Assembly: GCF_008727875.1 (NCBI RefSeq)
Contig: NZ_VTWS01000001.1
Coordinates: 806,001 to 870,000 of the forward strand
Length of the DNA stretch: 64,000 nucleotides
Origin: Larkinella humicola
Lineage (GTDB): Bacteria; Bacteroidota; Bacteroidia; Cytophagales; Spirosomataceae
Reading direction: 5' to 3'
In this document: piece after piece, positions 53,877 through 61,915 of the stretch
How positions within the stretch are numbered: position 1 is the first letter of the stretch
Layout of the letters: each line of letters opens with the position of its first letter
Program-made: the position numbers and the translations under genes
The notes under the pieces: model-generated
The model's input: the letters and a program-made list of their open reading frames with translations, nothing else
What the model was told of the DNA's origin: nothing
Databases searched by the model: none

Positions 53877-54338
53877 TCACACCGGAATCACCGTCGTATT
53901 TTTCACTTCCGACATCACGAAAAAGCTGCTGATGTTCAGAATACCGGGAATTACCGAAAGCCTTTCCTGGTAAAACCGGTTGTAGGTCTCCATGTCGTGA
54001 ACCACCACTTTCAGCAGGTAATCAAACGTTCCCGATACCAGATTGCATTCCATAATTTCCGGGAGTTGGGCAATGGCCAGATTAAACTCCACGAAGGTGT
54101 CGCGGGTTTGCTTGTCGAGCGTAACATGGCAGAAAACCACCAGCAGATGGCCCAGTTTTTTCTTGTTCAGAAGTGTCACGTATTTCTCAATAATCCCTTC
54201 ACGTTCAAGCCGTTTGATGCGTTCGTGAATGGGCGATTTCGAGAGGTTGATCCGCTGGCCGATCTCCTGAATGGTGAGCTGTGCGTTATCCTGTAAAAGA
54301 GACAATATCTGCCGGTCAATCTTGTCTACCTGCGTCAT
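53877..54338 (-). CDS. Lrp/AsnC-family transcriptional regulator
   Basis: 153 residues. N-terminal winged HTH (LTIQEIGQRINLSKSPIHER, about 20-40) and C-terminal RAM ligand-binding domain (LLVVFCHVTLDKQTRDTFVE, then LVSGTFDYLLKVVVHDMETY). Divergent from alanine dehydrogenase with a 171-bp spacer, the arrangement of AldR-type regulators that sense alanine. The link is by position. Confidence 0.92.
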   Translation of the reverse strand: MTQVDKIDRQILSLLQDNAQLTIQEIGQRINLSKSPIHERIKRLEREGIIEKYVTLLNKKKLGHLLVVFCHVTLDKQTRDTFVEFNLAIAQLPEIMECNLVSGTFDYLLKVVVHDMETYNRFYQERLSVIPGILNISSFFVMSEVKNTTVIPV

Positions 54339-54464
54339 GACGGAATTTTTTCTTTACAAAGCCATTCGTGAGGCTCGTTGCCAAATTATTTCCTTCTATA
54401 CTACGAAAAGTAAACAGTATTTCCCAAAAGGAGTTATAGAATCAGAAATCTGTTTGGCAATTCA

Positions 54465-54472
54465 TACCTTTG
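54465..54472 (+). promoter_or_regulatory. Bacteroidota -7 element for ald
   Basis: TACCTTTG matches TAnnTTTG, 37 nt before ATG 54510, in the spacer shared with the Lrp gene. Confidence 0.45.
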
Positions 54473-54509
54473 TGCATCCAATCAATACCAACCACAACCG
54501 CAGAATACG

Positions 54510-55649
54510 ATGGTAATCGGTGTTCCTAAAGAAATAAAAAACAATGAAAACCGGGTGGCGCTGACCCCCGCGGGTGTTGCTGAGTTTCGTCGATTTGGTC
54601 ATACCGTCTATGTCCAGGTCAATGCGGGGGTGGAAAGCGGTTTTGAGGACGAAGAGTACATTGACGCCGGGGCCGTTATGCTGCCCACCATCGAGGATGT
54701 CTACGGCATTTCCGAAATGATCATGAAGGTGAAAGAACCGATTGCGTCGGAATATAACCTGATTAAAGAAGATCAACTGCTGTTTACCTATTTCCACTTT
54801 GCATCGTCGGAAGAACTGACGCACGCCATGATCGAACGCAAAGCCGTTTGTCTGGCCTATGAAACCGTGGAAAAAACCGATCGCAGCCTGCCGTTGCTGA
54901 TTCCGATGTCGGAAGTCGCCGGCCGGATGGCGGTTCAGGAAGGTGCCAAATACCTCGAAAAACCGCAAAAAGGCCGGGGAATCCTGCTGGGAGGTGTTCC
55001 GGGGGTAAAACCGGCCCATGTGCTGATTCTGGGTGGTGGCATTGTGGGAACACAGGCAGCCAAAATGGCGGCTGGTCTGGGCGCTCACGTCACCATCATG
55101 GACATCAGCCTGCCGCGTCTGCGGTATTTGTCGGATATCATGCCCGAAAACGTCGATACGCTGATGTCGAACGAATACAGCATTCGGGAAGCCGTCAAGC
55201 ATTCCGATCTGATTATTGGCGCGGTGTTGATTCCGGGCGCGAAAGCCCCTCACCTCATCACCCGCGAGATGCTGAAACTGATGCGTCCCGGAACGGTTCT
55301 GGTCGATGTCGCCGTTGATCAGGGTGGTTGCATTGAAACCTGTGTACCGACCACGCACGAAAATCCGACGTATGTCATCGACAATGTCGTTCACTACTGC
55401 GTTGCCAACATGCCGGGTGCCGTTCCGTACACCTCGACCGTGGCCCTGACGAATGCCACGCTTACTTACGCCCTGCAACTGGCCAACAAAGGCTGGCAAA
55501 AAGCGTGTCGCGACAATGACGAACTGAAGCGTGGGCTGAATGTCGTTAACGGCAAAATCGTTTACAAAGGCGTAGCCGATGCGTTTGGTTTGCCGCTTAA
55601 CGATGTGAACGAATTGCTGCAGCGCGAAGAAGAAGAAATCGACTATTAA
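54510..55649 (+). CDS. ald: Alanine dehydrogenase
   Basis: 379 residues, typical length. NAD-dependent interconversion of alanine and pyruvate plus ammonia. N-terminal MVIGVPKEIKNNENRVALTP, the pyruvate-site region TYFHFASSEELTHAMIERKA with the catalytic His, and the dinucleotide loop VLILGGGIVGTQAAKMAAGL (about 171-190) are all present. Divergent Lrp-type regulator suggests induction by alanine. Followed by a terminator 104 bp after the stop. Confidence 0.96.
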   Translation: MVIGVPKEIKNNENRVALTPAGVAEFRRFGHTVYVQVNAGVESGFEDEEYIDAGAVMLPTIEDVYGISEMIMKVKEPIASEYNLIKEDQLLFTYFHFASSEELTHAMIERKAVCLAYETVEKTDRSLPLLIPMSEVAGRMAVQEGAKYLEKPQKGRGILLGGVPGVKPAHVLILGGGIVGTQAAKMAAGLGAHVTIMDISLPRLRYLSDIMPENVDTLMSNEYSIREAVKHSDLIIGAVLIPGAKAPHLITREMLKLMRPGTVLVDVAVDQGGCIETCVPTTHENPTYVIDNVVHYCVANMPGAVPYTSTVALTNATLTYALQLANKGWQKACRDNDELKRGLNVVNGKIVYKGVADAFGLPLNDVNELLQREEEEIDY

Positions 55650-55753
55650 AGCAAGACCGTATGTATTCCGACCTGGTTAAGATTACACTTCATCGACGAA
55701 TAATCAGTACACCTTCATCAACAATTTTTTAAGGGTTTAGGAATAGAAATAGC

Positions 55754-55783
55754 AAAGACACGACCGCCATGAGTCGTGTCTTT
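55754..55783 (+). terminator. Terminator after ald
   Basis: AAAGACACGAC (55754-55764) pairs perfectly with GTCGTGTCTTT (55773-55783), followed by a T run. Confidence 0.88.
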
Positions 55784-55862
55784 TTTTATTGAATCGTTTA
55801 CGTGTTTTAGCCAGTGAGAACGGAGCGCACATTTGCGAAGGCTCCGGGGTTATGCCATCGGC

Positions 55863-56951
55863 CTAGGTGGCCACGCCATCGGGCCGACCCAATTTTTTCA
55901 GAAGCCGAAAGTGTGACTGAAGTGCTGAGAAAAACGAAGAATTTTCCAGGTAAGGCAGTTCAAAGTCAAGCGCCGTCTGCTTTACAATGGCCGTAATAGC
56001 CGGGTAGTGAATATGGCAGACTTTTGGAAACAGGTGATGCTCAATCTGACGATTCAGTCCACCACAAAAAAAGGCCGCAACGGGGGAGCGTGGAGCGAAA
56101 TTAGCCGTTGTGCGCATTTGATGTACCGCCCAGGCTTCCTGTATGCCGACCCCTTCGATGGGTACCGGAAATGAGGTTCCCTCGACCACGTGCGCTAATT
56201 GAAAAACCAGACCCAATACCAATCCTTCGACCATGTGCATCACGACAAAACCAATTGCCAATTGCCACCAGGTCAGATCGAGCACCAGATAAGGCAGAAT
56301 CAAAAAGAAAAAGTAGTAGGCAATTTTTGTGGCAAACAACGTAAAATATTCACTGCGTGGGTGCGAGGAGTTATCATGCTGACCAATTTTCCGCTTAAAG
56401 AATTTCAAATAATCTTTGCTAAATACCCAGGAAAGCGAAGCCAGCGAGTACAATCCAAAAGCATACCATTGCTGAAAGCGCTGCCACGGACGCAATGGCT
56501 CATCAGAATCAACGCGAATTAAATTGGGAGCAATTTCAATGTCTTCGTCGTGGCCGGGAATATTGGTGTAGGTATGATGAACGACGTTATGGGTAATTTT
56601 CCAGACGTAGGGATTGGCTCCCGCTAAATAGAAGGTTGCTCCCAGCAGCCGGTTGACCCAACTCCGGGACGAGAATGCGCCGTGGAGAGCATCGTGCGAG
56701 ACATTAAACCCGATAAAAGCGGTAAACATCCCCAGACCTACAGCCAGCAACAACATCGCCCAGGGGCTGAATTGGTTCGACAGGATGAGTCCGTAAAACA
56801 GTGCATAGCCACCCAAAAAGAAGCTGGCCTTAAGCCACATCGCTCTGTTGGCATGGGGTGAAATCCCAGTCTCCTTAAAATAGGCATCGACTCGCTGGCG
56901 GGCCGTAGCAAAAAACTGCGACCGGGTAGTATTGGTGAATTTAAGTGGCAT
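55863..56951 (-). CDS. Acyl-CoA/lipid fatty acid desaturase
   Basis: 362 residues. Three histidine boxes: SHDALHG (about 85-91), HNVVHH (about 119-124) and QIEHHLF (about 309-315), which bind the di-iron centre. Four membrane helices in pairs (about 40-80 and 205-245). This QIEHH type is related to front-end/linoleoyl-CoA desaturases. It follows the HxlR gene by 9 bp, so both are probably one transcript with the regulator first. Confidence 0.92.
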   Translation of the reverse strand: MPLKFTNTTRSQFFATARQRVDAYFKETGISPHANRAMWLKASFFLGGYALFYGLILSNQFSPWAMLLLAVGLGMFTAFIGFNVSHDALHGAFSSRSWVNRLLGATFYLAGANPYVWKITHNVVHHTYTNIPGHDEDIEIAPNLIRVDSDEPLRPWQRFQQWYAFGLYSLASLSWVFSKDYLKFFKRKIGQHDNSSHPRSEYFTLFATKIAYYFFFLILPYLVLDLTWWQLAIGFVVMHMVEGLVLGLVFQLAHVVEGTSFPVPIEGVGIQEAWAVHQMRTTANFAPRSPVAAFFCGGLNRQIEHHLFPKVCHIHYPAITAIVKQTALDFELPYLENSSFFSALQSHFRLLKKLGRPDGVAT

Positions 56952-56960
56952 GTTGTAAAG

Positions 56961-57290
56961 TCAGTTAAACATTCGACCGATTTCCTGTATACCCCGCAGA
57001 ATCGGCAAGGCTAATCGGCCCTTCGTAGTTAGTGTATATTCGACCCGTGGCGGAACCTCGGCATAGACCGTTCGGATCATTACCCCCAAGGCAACAAGGG
57101 CTTTTAGTTCACTGGCCAGCATTTTCTCGCTGATGGCCATTTTTTCGTAGAGCTCGCCATAGCGCAGCGTGTGTTCGCCCACCAGTAGTATGATGTACAA
57201 CCGCCATTTCCCGGACACTACGGCCAGAGCTTTGGTGATGAGGGTGTAATCGATTTCAGCGGGTGGATCATTCCGGTTCTTTTTGGACAT
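56961..57290 (-). CDS. HxlR-family winged-helix transcriptional regulator
   Basis: 109 residues from ATG 57290, MSKKNRNDPPAEIDYTLITK (the frame opens earlier, at 57323). HxlR core: ALAVVSGKWRLYIILLVGEH, RYGELYEKMAISEKMLASEL (recognition helix) and the wing PPRVEYTLTTKGR. No cysteine is present, so thiol sensing as in HypR or YodB types is unlikely. It probably controls the downstream desaturase gene. Confidence 0.9.
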   Translation of the reverse strand: MSKKNRNDPPAEIDYTLITKALAVVSGKWRLYIILLVGEHTLRYGELYEKMAISEKMLASELKALVALGVMIRTVYAEVPPRVEYTLTTKGRLALPILRGIQEIGRMFN

Positions 57291-57873
57291 CGTTATTGAG
57301 TCAGTGAACCTGAACCGAATCAAAGTAATCCCCTAGCGGGAGGACGCCTGAATCAGAAAAAGGCAATCAGAGTAGGGTGCGCCTTGATATCCGGGCTGTT
57401 CATCGCAAATGAAAAGACAAACCAGCACGCGTAAGAGAGCACTCCGGATACCTTAAAGTTGTAGTATGCCAGGAATTGTCAAAGTGAAAGCTTCCGGCGA
57501 TTTTCGCCGGCAAGAGCAAGTGGATGAATGCGGGGAAAGAGAAAGTCACCCCAGGAAGGTAACTAACGAATGTGTGATATACTTACTACGCTGTAAGCTA
57601 CTAACAAGTTCAGATAAATAAAAAAAATGTCATATTTGTTTCAGAACGGCGAGCTGCGGCCTGAAGGTCTTTTTCTTCATGTGGCAGTAAAAGATTAAAA
57701 AACTAAAAAGTGGAATTAGAAAAGGCTAGCTCGAATGGCGGCCGATTTGGAGAAATTGGAACTTGACTTACCTTAGAACCGGAACGGACAGACAAGAAGT
57801 TCCACTGATGTTCTACTGGAAACTTTTCTGTCTGTCCGGAAATTCCGACCTAACTACTTGATAATGTGTGAAG
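57291..57873. other. Gene-free chromosomal flank before the attachment site
   Basis: About 580 bp without a convincing gene. It contains a short hairpin CCGGCG-ATTTT-CGCCGG near 57,495-57,515 and, near its end, an inverted repeat described separately. A 51-codon frame at 57466-57621 is open but not protein-like. Confidence 0.6.
57785..57838 (-). terminator. Inverted repeat, likely terminator of the original tRNA-Thr gene
   Basis: CGGACAGACA (57785-57794) pairs perfectly with 57829-57838, extended by AAGAAGTTCCA against TGGAAACTTTT with mismatches. It lies 35 bp beyond the 3-prime end of the tRNA fragment, in the direction of tRNA transcription, so it marks the native chromosomal side. Confidence 0.5.
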
Positions 57874-57925
57874 AGCCCCCAGTCGGGATCGAACCAACGA
57901 CCTACTGATTACAAGTCAGTTGCTC
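57874..57925 (-). tRNA. 3-prime fragment of tRNA-Thr(TGT): attachment site of the element
   Basis: On the minus strand it reads from GAGCA through the anticodon stem-loop ACTGA-CTTGTAA-TCAGT (anticodon TGT), the variable loop AGGTC, the T arm with TTCGATC and the 3-prime acceptor half ending GGGGGCT. The D arm and 5-prime acceptor strand are missing: upstream sequence (CAGTAAGTTAT) has no tRNA character. This is the duplicated 3-prime end expected at one junction of an element integrated in a tRNA gene. Not a functional tRNA. Confidence 0.85.
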
Positions 57926-57930
57926 ATAAC

Positions 57931-58039
57931 TTACTGATGCTTCTTAGTAGTTCCTGTTTACGAAGTAATATTACTAAAAATCAGTAGCTTAACCGAAATG
58001 AATTACTAACGTTTACTTGTTTTACTCTGAATATTTACT
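57931..58039. promoter_or_regulatory. Six TTACT repeats between att and integrase (possible arm-type sites)
   Basis: TTACT at 57931, 57971, 58003, 58013, 58022 and 58035, three of them extended as TTACTAA. All have the same orientation and lie between the attachment core and the integrase start. The integrase has an arm-binding domain, so arm-type binding sites are plausible. AT-rich chance repeats cannot be excluded. Confidence 0.4.
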
Positions 58040-58046
58040 AATTTCG
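58017..58046 (+). promoter_or_regulatory. Near-consensus promoter for the integrase
   Basis: TTG 58017-58019, 19 bp, TAATTTCG 58039-58046 (one mismatch to TAnnTTTG). Predicted leader about 29 nt. It overlaps the last TTACT repeats, so the integrase could repress its own gene. Confidence 0.4.
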
Positions 58047-58081
58047 TGTATCAAACTGTGTAGCAAGGTTTGATACGCCCA

Positions 58082-59347
58082 ATGAAAATAGCAGCTCCAA
58101 CAATTGCAGTCATTCTGGATACTCGGCGGATTAAGGCCGATAACACCTATCCGCTAAAACTTCGACTAACTTATCAGCGCGACCGCAAGTATTACAGTAT
58201 CGGTATAGACCTAACCCCTGCATTGTGGGCCGATGTTGAAGATAAAACGAAAACGCGCCGGGAGCTTCGGGAAATAAGGAACCGTATCAATGATTTTGAA
58301 GGGCGGGCGGCCCAGGTTATGAAAGGAATGGAGTCTTTCTCCTTTTTAGCTTTTGAAGAAATGTACTTCCGGAGTGAAAAGGCCGACTCCCGAGAGATTG
58401 CCCTACGCAATGACCTGGCGTATACCTTTGAGAAAATAATTCAGCAGATGCAGGAAGAAGGCAGGGTAGGAACTGCAATCTCATACGGCAATGCGCTTGC
58501 CTCACTGACAGCATACCGAAAGAATTCTAAGATTACAGACGTCACCCCTGACTACCTGAAAGGCTACGAAAAAAAGATGATCCTGGCCGGCAGGTCTGCT
58601 ACCACGGTGGGGATGTACCTTCGGGCGCTTCGAGCCGTTATCAACCAAGCAATTCTTGATGGTGTCCTAACTCAGAAAGATTACCCGTTTGGCAAAAACC
58701 GTTATGTTATCCCCAGTGGGGTAAATATAAAGAAGTCATTAACACTGGCTGAGGTTGAGCGGATCTACCATTATTCCGCAATTCCCGGCAGTCAGGAAGA
58801 GAAAGCAAAAGATCTGTGGTTGTTCTCCTACCTCTGCAATGGAGTAAATATAAAAGACGTCTGCTTGCTGAAGTGGAAAAATATCGACGGCGATAAGATC
58901 AAGTTCATTCGCGCAAAAACAGCCCGTACAACAAAGTCAAAACTTCGGCCGATAATTGCCGTACTTACAGATACGACAAACGAGATAATTACCAGGTGGT
59001 GCAACCAAGACCGTAGCCCTGAAGCTTATGTTTTCCCTTTCATACCCCAATCAGCTACACCTCAGCGCGAACTCGAATTGATTCACTACCTGATCAAGCT
59101 TGTCAATAAGTATATGAAACGGATAGCTGAAAAATTAAAGATCGATAAAGACGTTACTACCTACTTCGCCCGCCACAGCTTCGCCACAGTATTAAAACGC
59201 TCTGGTGCGCCGATTGAATTTATTTCTGAAAGTCTGGGGCATACAGATTTAAGAACGACTGAGAACTACCTCGACAGCTTCGAGGATGATGTGAAACGGG
59301 AATATGCAAAAGCATTGTTAAATTTTTCTAAAAATTCGGTGAAATAA
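58082..59347 (+). CDS. Tyrosine recombinase (integrase), atypical active site
   Basis: 421 residues from ATG 58082 (an in-frame TTG at 58070 is less likely). Arm-binding domain about 10-75 (KLRLTYQRDRKYYSIGIDLT), SAM-like core-binding domain about 85-200, catalytic domain after LTLAEVERIYHYS. The second Arg (R364 in YFARHSFAT), H387 (SLGHTDLRTT) and nucleophile Y396 (ENYLDSF) are present. At the first-Arg position the sequence is CNGVNIKDV, with N256 in place of Arg; the HxxR His is Y361. IntDOT of Bacteroides also lacks the first Arg (it has Ser). Moves the element in and out of tRNA-Thr. Confidence 0.93.
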   Translation: MKIAAPTIAVILDTRRIKADNTYPLKLRLTYQRDRKYYSIGIDLTPALWADVEDKTKTRRELREIRNRINDFEGRAAQVMKGMESFSFLAFEEMYFRSEKADSREIALRNDLAYTFEKIIQQMQEEGRVGTAISYGNALASLTAYRKNSKITDVTPDYLKGYEKKMILAGRSATTVGMYLRALRAVINQAILDGVLTQKDYPFGKNRYVIPSGVNIKKSLTLAEVERIYHYSAIPGSQEEKAKDLWLFSYLCNGVNIKDVCLLKWKNIDGDKIKFIRAKTARTTKSKLRPIIAVLTDTTNEIITRWCNQDRSPEAYVFPFIPQSATPQRELELIHYLIKLVNKYMKRIAEKLKIDKDVTTYFARHSFATVLKRSGAPIEFISESLGHTDLRTTENYLDSFEDDVKREYAKALLNFSKNSVK

Positions 59348-59349
59348 AT

Positions 59350-60267
59350 ATGCATGCCATTAACAGTTACTGCCCAATCTTGGACTATATCGACGAACGT
59401 GCACAAACATGGTCTGAAAAAATATGTAAGTTTGAGTATGGACTTAGAATAAGTGAAAACTCAGTTGAACTTCCTGAAATGTGGCTTTACGATTTTGAAC
59501 ATTGTTTTTTTAAATTAGGGAATAATTATTACGATGATTTTCTAAATCTAATTGATGATCCGATATTCAATGACCCATCTATTTTAGTTAGGGAAATTGA
59601 AAATTTATTATTTTCTATCCAATCTGAACGTCAGGATGAAATTTATAAGAAAAAATTGAATAGAGTTAATTTTTGCCTTAATATACTTTATGACTCTTTG
59701 GAATACACAATCAAGATCGGCAGACTGCATATAAAAACTATAGAACTTGAAAGTGTATGCCCGACAGATGAACAACTCAGAATTAAAGTAGAAAAAGGAG
59801 CCGAAATGCTGACTCAGATAAACCCGACAATGATTGTAAATGAGGAATGGATTAATTCTAGAATTATTTTTTATAAGACATTTTATAAAAATTGCAGATT
59901 TGCATTAAAATATTTAGAAAAGGATGGAATTAAATTTGCAAGGGTACTATATTCCTTAAAAAGAATAAATTTTACAAACTATTTAGGCTCAAATTCTCAA
60001 GATGAAGATAAGGATGAGAAAATTGAGGATGTCAATGCAGCGGACAATACGATAAATAATGAATTAATACTTTCGGAACCTCTGACACAAAAAAAGGCTC
60101 CCTTACAACGCGATAGCACCAAACGTAAATATGCTCGAATCAAAAAAATTTACGAAAGCGCATATGAAAAACTGGAAAAAGATGTTCAGAGGGCAATTGC
60201 ATTTACTGTGAAGGAAACAGGCGAATCAATGTCTACAGTCGAGCGGGCGGTTGGGTTTAAAAAATAA
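59350..60267 (+). CDS. AT-rich gene of unknown function next to the integrase
   Basis: 305 residues, starting 2 bp after the integrase stop. Not recognised. It is visibly richer in A and T than its neighbours, with many Ile, Asn, Lys and Glu codons. The protein is predicted soluble and mostly helical (DFEHCFFKLGNNYYDDFLNL, YKKKLNRVNFCLNILYDSLE). An acidic, low-complexity linker (DEDKDEKIEDVNAADN, about 218-235) separates a basic C-terminal part (STKRKYARIKKIYESAYEKL) that could bind DNA. Cargo, regulator or accessory factor are all open. The base composition suggests a different origin from the rest of the element. Confidence 0.75.
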   Translation: MHAINSYCPILDYIDERAQTWSEKICKFEYGLRISENSVELPEMWLYDFEHCFFKLGNNYYDDFLNLIDDPIFNDPSILVREIENLLFSIQSERQDEIYKKKLNRVNFCLNILYDSLEYTIKIGRLHIKTIELESVCPTDEQLRIKVEKGAEMLTQINPTMIVNEEWINSRIIFYKTFYKNCRFALKYLEKDGIKFARVLYSLKRINFTNYLGSNSQDEDKDEKIEDVNAADNTINNELILSEPLTQKKAPLQRDSTKRKYARIKKIYESAYEKLEKDVQRAIAFTVKETGESMSTVERAVGFKK

Positions 60268-60274
60268 CTCCAAG

Positions 60275-60311
60275 CCAAATTGGATTTGGACTTGGGCCAA
60301 AATGGAATTGG
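60275..60311. promoter_or_regulatory. TTGG/CCAA cluster upstream of the excisionase-like gene
   Basis: TTGG occurs at 60280, 60286 and 60292 (6-bp spacing), CCAA at 60275 and 60297, and TTGG again at 60308. The hairpin CCAAAT-TGG-ATTTGG is part of it. It lies in the 121-bp spacer before the HTH gene, a likely operator or excisionase-binding region. Confidence 0.45.
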
Positions 60312-60388
60312 ACCTCTAAATCCTTACTTTTTCGGTAATTATTCGTATTTATTTGCACTGTTCTTTTACATTTTAACAAAGACAGCGC

Positions 60389-60748
60389 ATGGTTACCGAA
60401 GACATTTCACTAAAAAACTTTCTGGCATCATTCATAACGCCGATTGTACAAAGTGCTGTTCGAGAAGAATTAAGGCACTTACCCCGCACAGACAGCCCTC
60501 CTCATCCACAAAACCGCATAGGTGGAATCGAACTGGCCAAGGAAATTACCGGTAAAGCTGAAAGCACTATCTATAATTTAGTCAGTGCTGGCAAAATACC
60601 CCACAGCAAACAATCCGGTAAACTCTACTTTTCCGAATCGGAATTAGTGAACTGGATTCGGCAAGGGAAACGCAAAAACGCTGATGAGGTAAATGCTGAA
60701 GTAGACAGCTTTTTGGGTCGTAGAGGAGGGCGTAAACAGGTAGCATGA
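60389..60748 (+). CDS. Excisionase-like helix-turn-helix protein
   Basis: 119 residues. The central part is a MerR/excisionase-type HTH: GIELAKEITGKAESTIYNLV followed by SAGKIPHSKQSGKLYFSESE (about residues 45-85). Basic C-terminus (GRRGGRKQVA). Such small proteins act as recombination directionality factors or regulators in Bacteroidota elements. Its stop overlaps the start of the next gene by 4 bp (ATGA), so the two are coupled. Confidence 0.85.
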   Translation: MVTEDISLKNFLASFITPIVQSAVREELRHLPRTDSPPHPQNRIGGIELAKEITGKAESTIYNLVSAGKIPHSKQSGKLYFSESELVNWIRQGKRKNADEVNAEVDSFLGRRGGRKQVA

Positions 60749-61530
60749 GCCCTGAATTAACACTCTCCCAAGCTGAAGTATTTCATCTACATAAGAGACT
60801 TTCCGAAATAAAAACTGAAACAGGCAATCCTTCGATTTTGGATGACGTTTTTGAAAAATTGGAAACTTTTGTAAAATCATATATACCGGCACCAACTTCC
60901 GATTCTGCTATAATCTTCAGTTCAATTCCTGTTTACCAAAACGAAAGTGATGAAATTCCGGAAAAGGGTATTCCAGGAGTCCATATATTATCAATAGCCA
61001 GGCGGTTTCCAAAATGGGTTGATCATTTTATAACCTGGGGACTGGATACCGCCGGTTTGCCTTCAGGATTTGTAGCGTTACCATTTCAATATTCTGGAGA
61101 TGTTGATGGGGCTTTAAGGGATGGAAACTCCTATTCCGCAATCCGGCAGGAATCTCTATTCGTCCTAATCATACGAACGAGTGGTATTCGGGATGCAGAA
61201 CATTTTAGAACTGCCTACGACCAGATTTGTGAGTACTACCGTCAACGCTACAAACTTGTTCCGGCTCTCGATGCTTCGGATATCAATACCCGGCTCCGTG
61301 TAGGACATGATCCTTCGATCAAGCAAGATTTTACCCGTCCAATAATCCCATTTGAGGATCTGAAATTTCCACTTGATTCAGTGATTCAGCCGAACGAAAT
61401 GAGTAATGACATCCTGATTCTCAAGGTCAATGCGTTGATTCAGGAAGGTAAAAGCCAACGGAAAATTGGACAGGAGCTCGGTATTCCACAGCCCAGAATT
61501 TCGCGGCTGATTGCAAAAAGCAAAGAGTGA
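60745..61530 (+). CDS. Element protein with a partial BT4734-like region and a C-terminal HTH
   Basis: 261 residues. Residues about 140-205 (HFRTAYDQICEYYRQRYKLV, then DASDINTRLRVGHDPSIK) resemble the end of the BT4734/BF3469 N-terminal domain found before helicase domains in Bacteroidota elements, where the pattern is a DxSGSDxxRLCFxSYDP motif. The N-terminal half is not clearly related. The C-terminal HTH-like part is QEGKSQRKIGQELGIPQPRI. It could be a replication-initiation accessory protein. The identification is tentative. Confidence 0.6.
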   Translation: MSPELTLSQAEVFHLHKRLSEIKTETGNPSILDDVFEKLETFVKSYIPAPTSDSAIIFSSIPVYQNESDEIPEKGIPGVHILSIARRFPKWVDHFITWGLDTAGLPSGFVALPFQYSGDVDGALRDGNSYSAIRQESLFVLIIRTSGIRDAEHFRTAYDQICEYYRQRYKLVPALDASDINTRLRVGHDPSIKQDFTRPIIPFEDLKFPLDSVIQPNEMSNDILILKVNALIQEGKSQRKIGQELGIPQPRISRLIAKSKE

Positions 61531-61580
61531 ATCGGGTTCGCGTATAATACCACACGTTAGTTAAAAACTAATCAGAAAAC

Positions 61581-61871
61581 ATGTTTTCTACACGATCTGT
61601 ACAATCGGCCAAACCGCCGGTTCCAGTCTTTCTATTTGATGTTGCCAGGGAAATTCGAACACATGGTAAAATCTGGATGATTGACAAATTCGATTTTGGA
61701 ACGGTCTTCAGAATAACTGTAAATGGGGTATGCTGTCGTGTCGTCGTCCTATACCCTTTTGATATGGGCCGGGAAATTACCATTCCAGCGGAAAATGGTA
61801 GCGAGTTACACGTAGTGCAGAATCTGGAGGAGCTTACAACCTGGCTTACTAACCTAAAGCAGGGTATATAA
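61581..61871 (+). CDS. Hypothetical element protein, 96 residues
   Basis: Starts MFSTRSVQSAKPPVPVFLFD and contains a beta-rich core, KIWMIDKFDFGTVFRITVNG and CCRVVVLYPFDMGREITIPA. No signal peptide or helix. Not recognised. It sits 50 bp after the BT4734-like gene and is on the same strand as the rest of the element. Confidence 0.6.
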   Translation: MFSTRSVQSAKPPVPVFLFDVAREIRTHGKIWMIDKFDFGTVFRITVNGVCCRVVVLYPFDMGREITIPAENGSELHVVQNLEELTTWLTNLKQGI

Positions 61872-61915
61872 TCGATCTCCCATTCTTTAAAATCGTTTCA
61901 TTTCACATCATTGCT

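Noticed and set aside
54462-55499. 345-codon frame on the minus strand across ald
   Set aside because: Antisense to a complete alanine dehydrogenase with intact motifs; Arg/His-rich, shadow composition.
55661-55732. Short 23-codon frame after ald
   Set aside because: No promoter, no recognisable protein; lies between the ald stop and its terminator.
57466-57621. 51-codon frame in the chromosomal flank before the att site
   Set aside because: No promoter or domain, charged random composition, includes a hairpin.
57874-57925. Functional tRNA-Thr gene
   Set aside because: Only the 3-prime part is present; the D arm and 5-prime acceptor strand are missing, so it is an attachment-site remnant.
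60280-60555. 91-codon frame overlapping the excisionase-like gene
   Set aside because: Different frame from the HTH gene; Cys/Arg/His composition is not protein-like.
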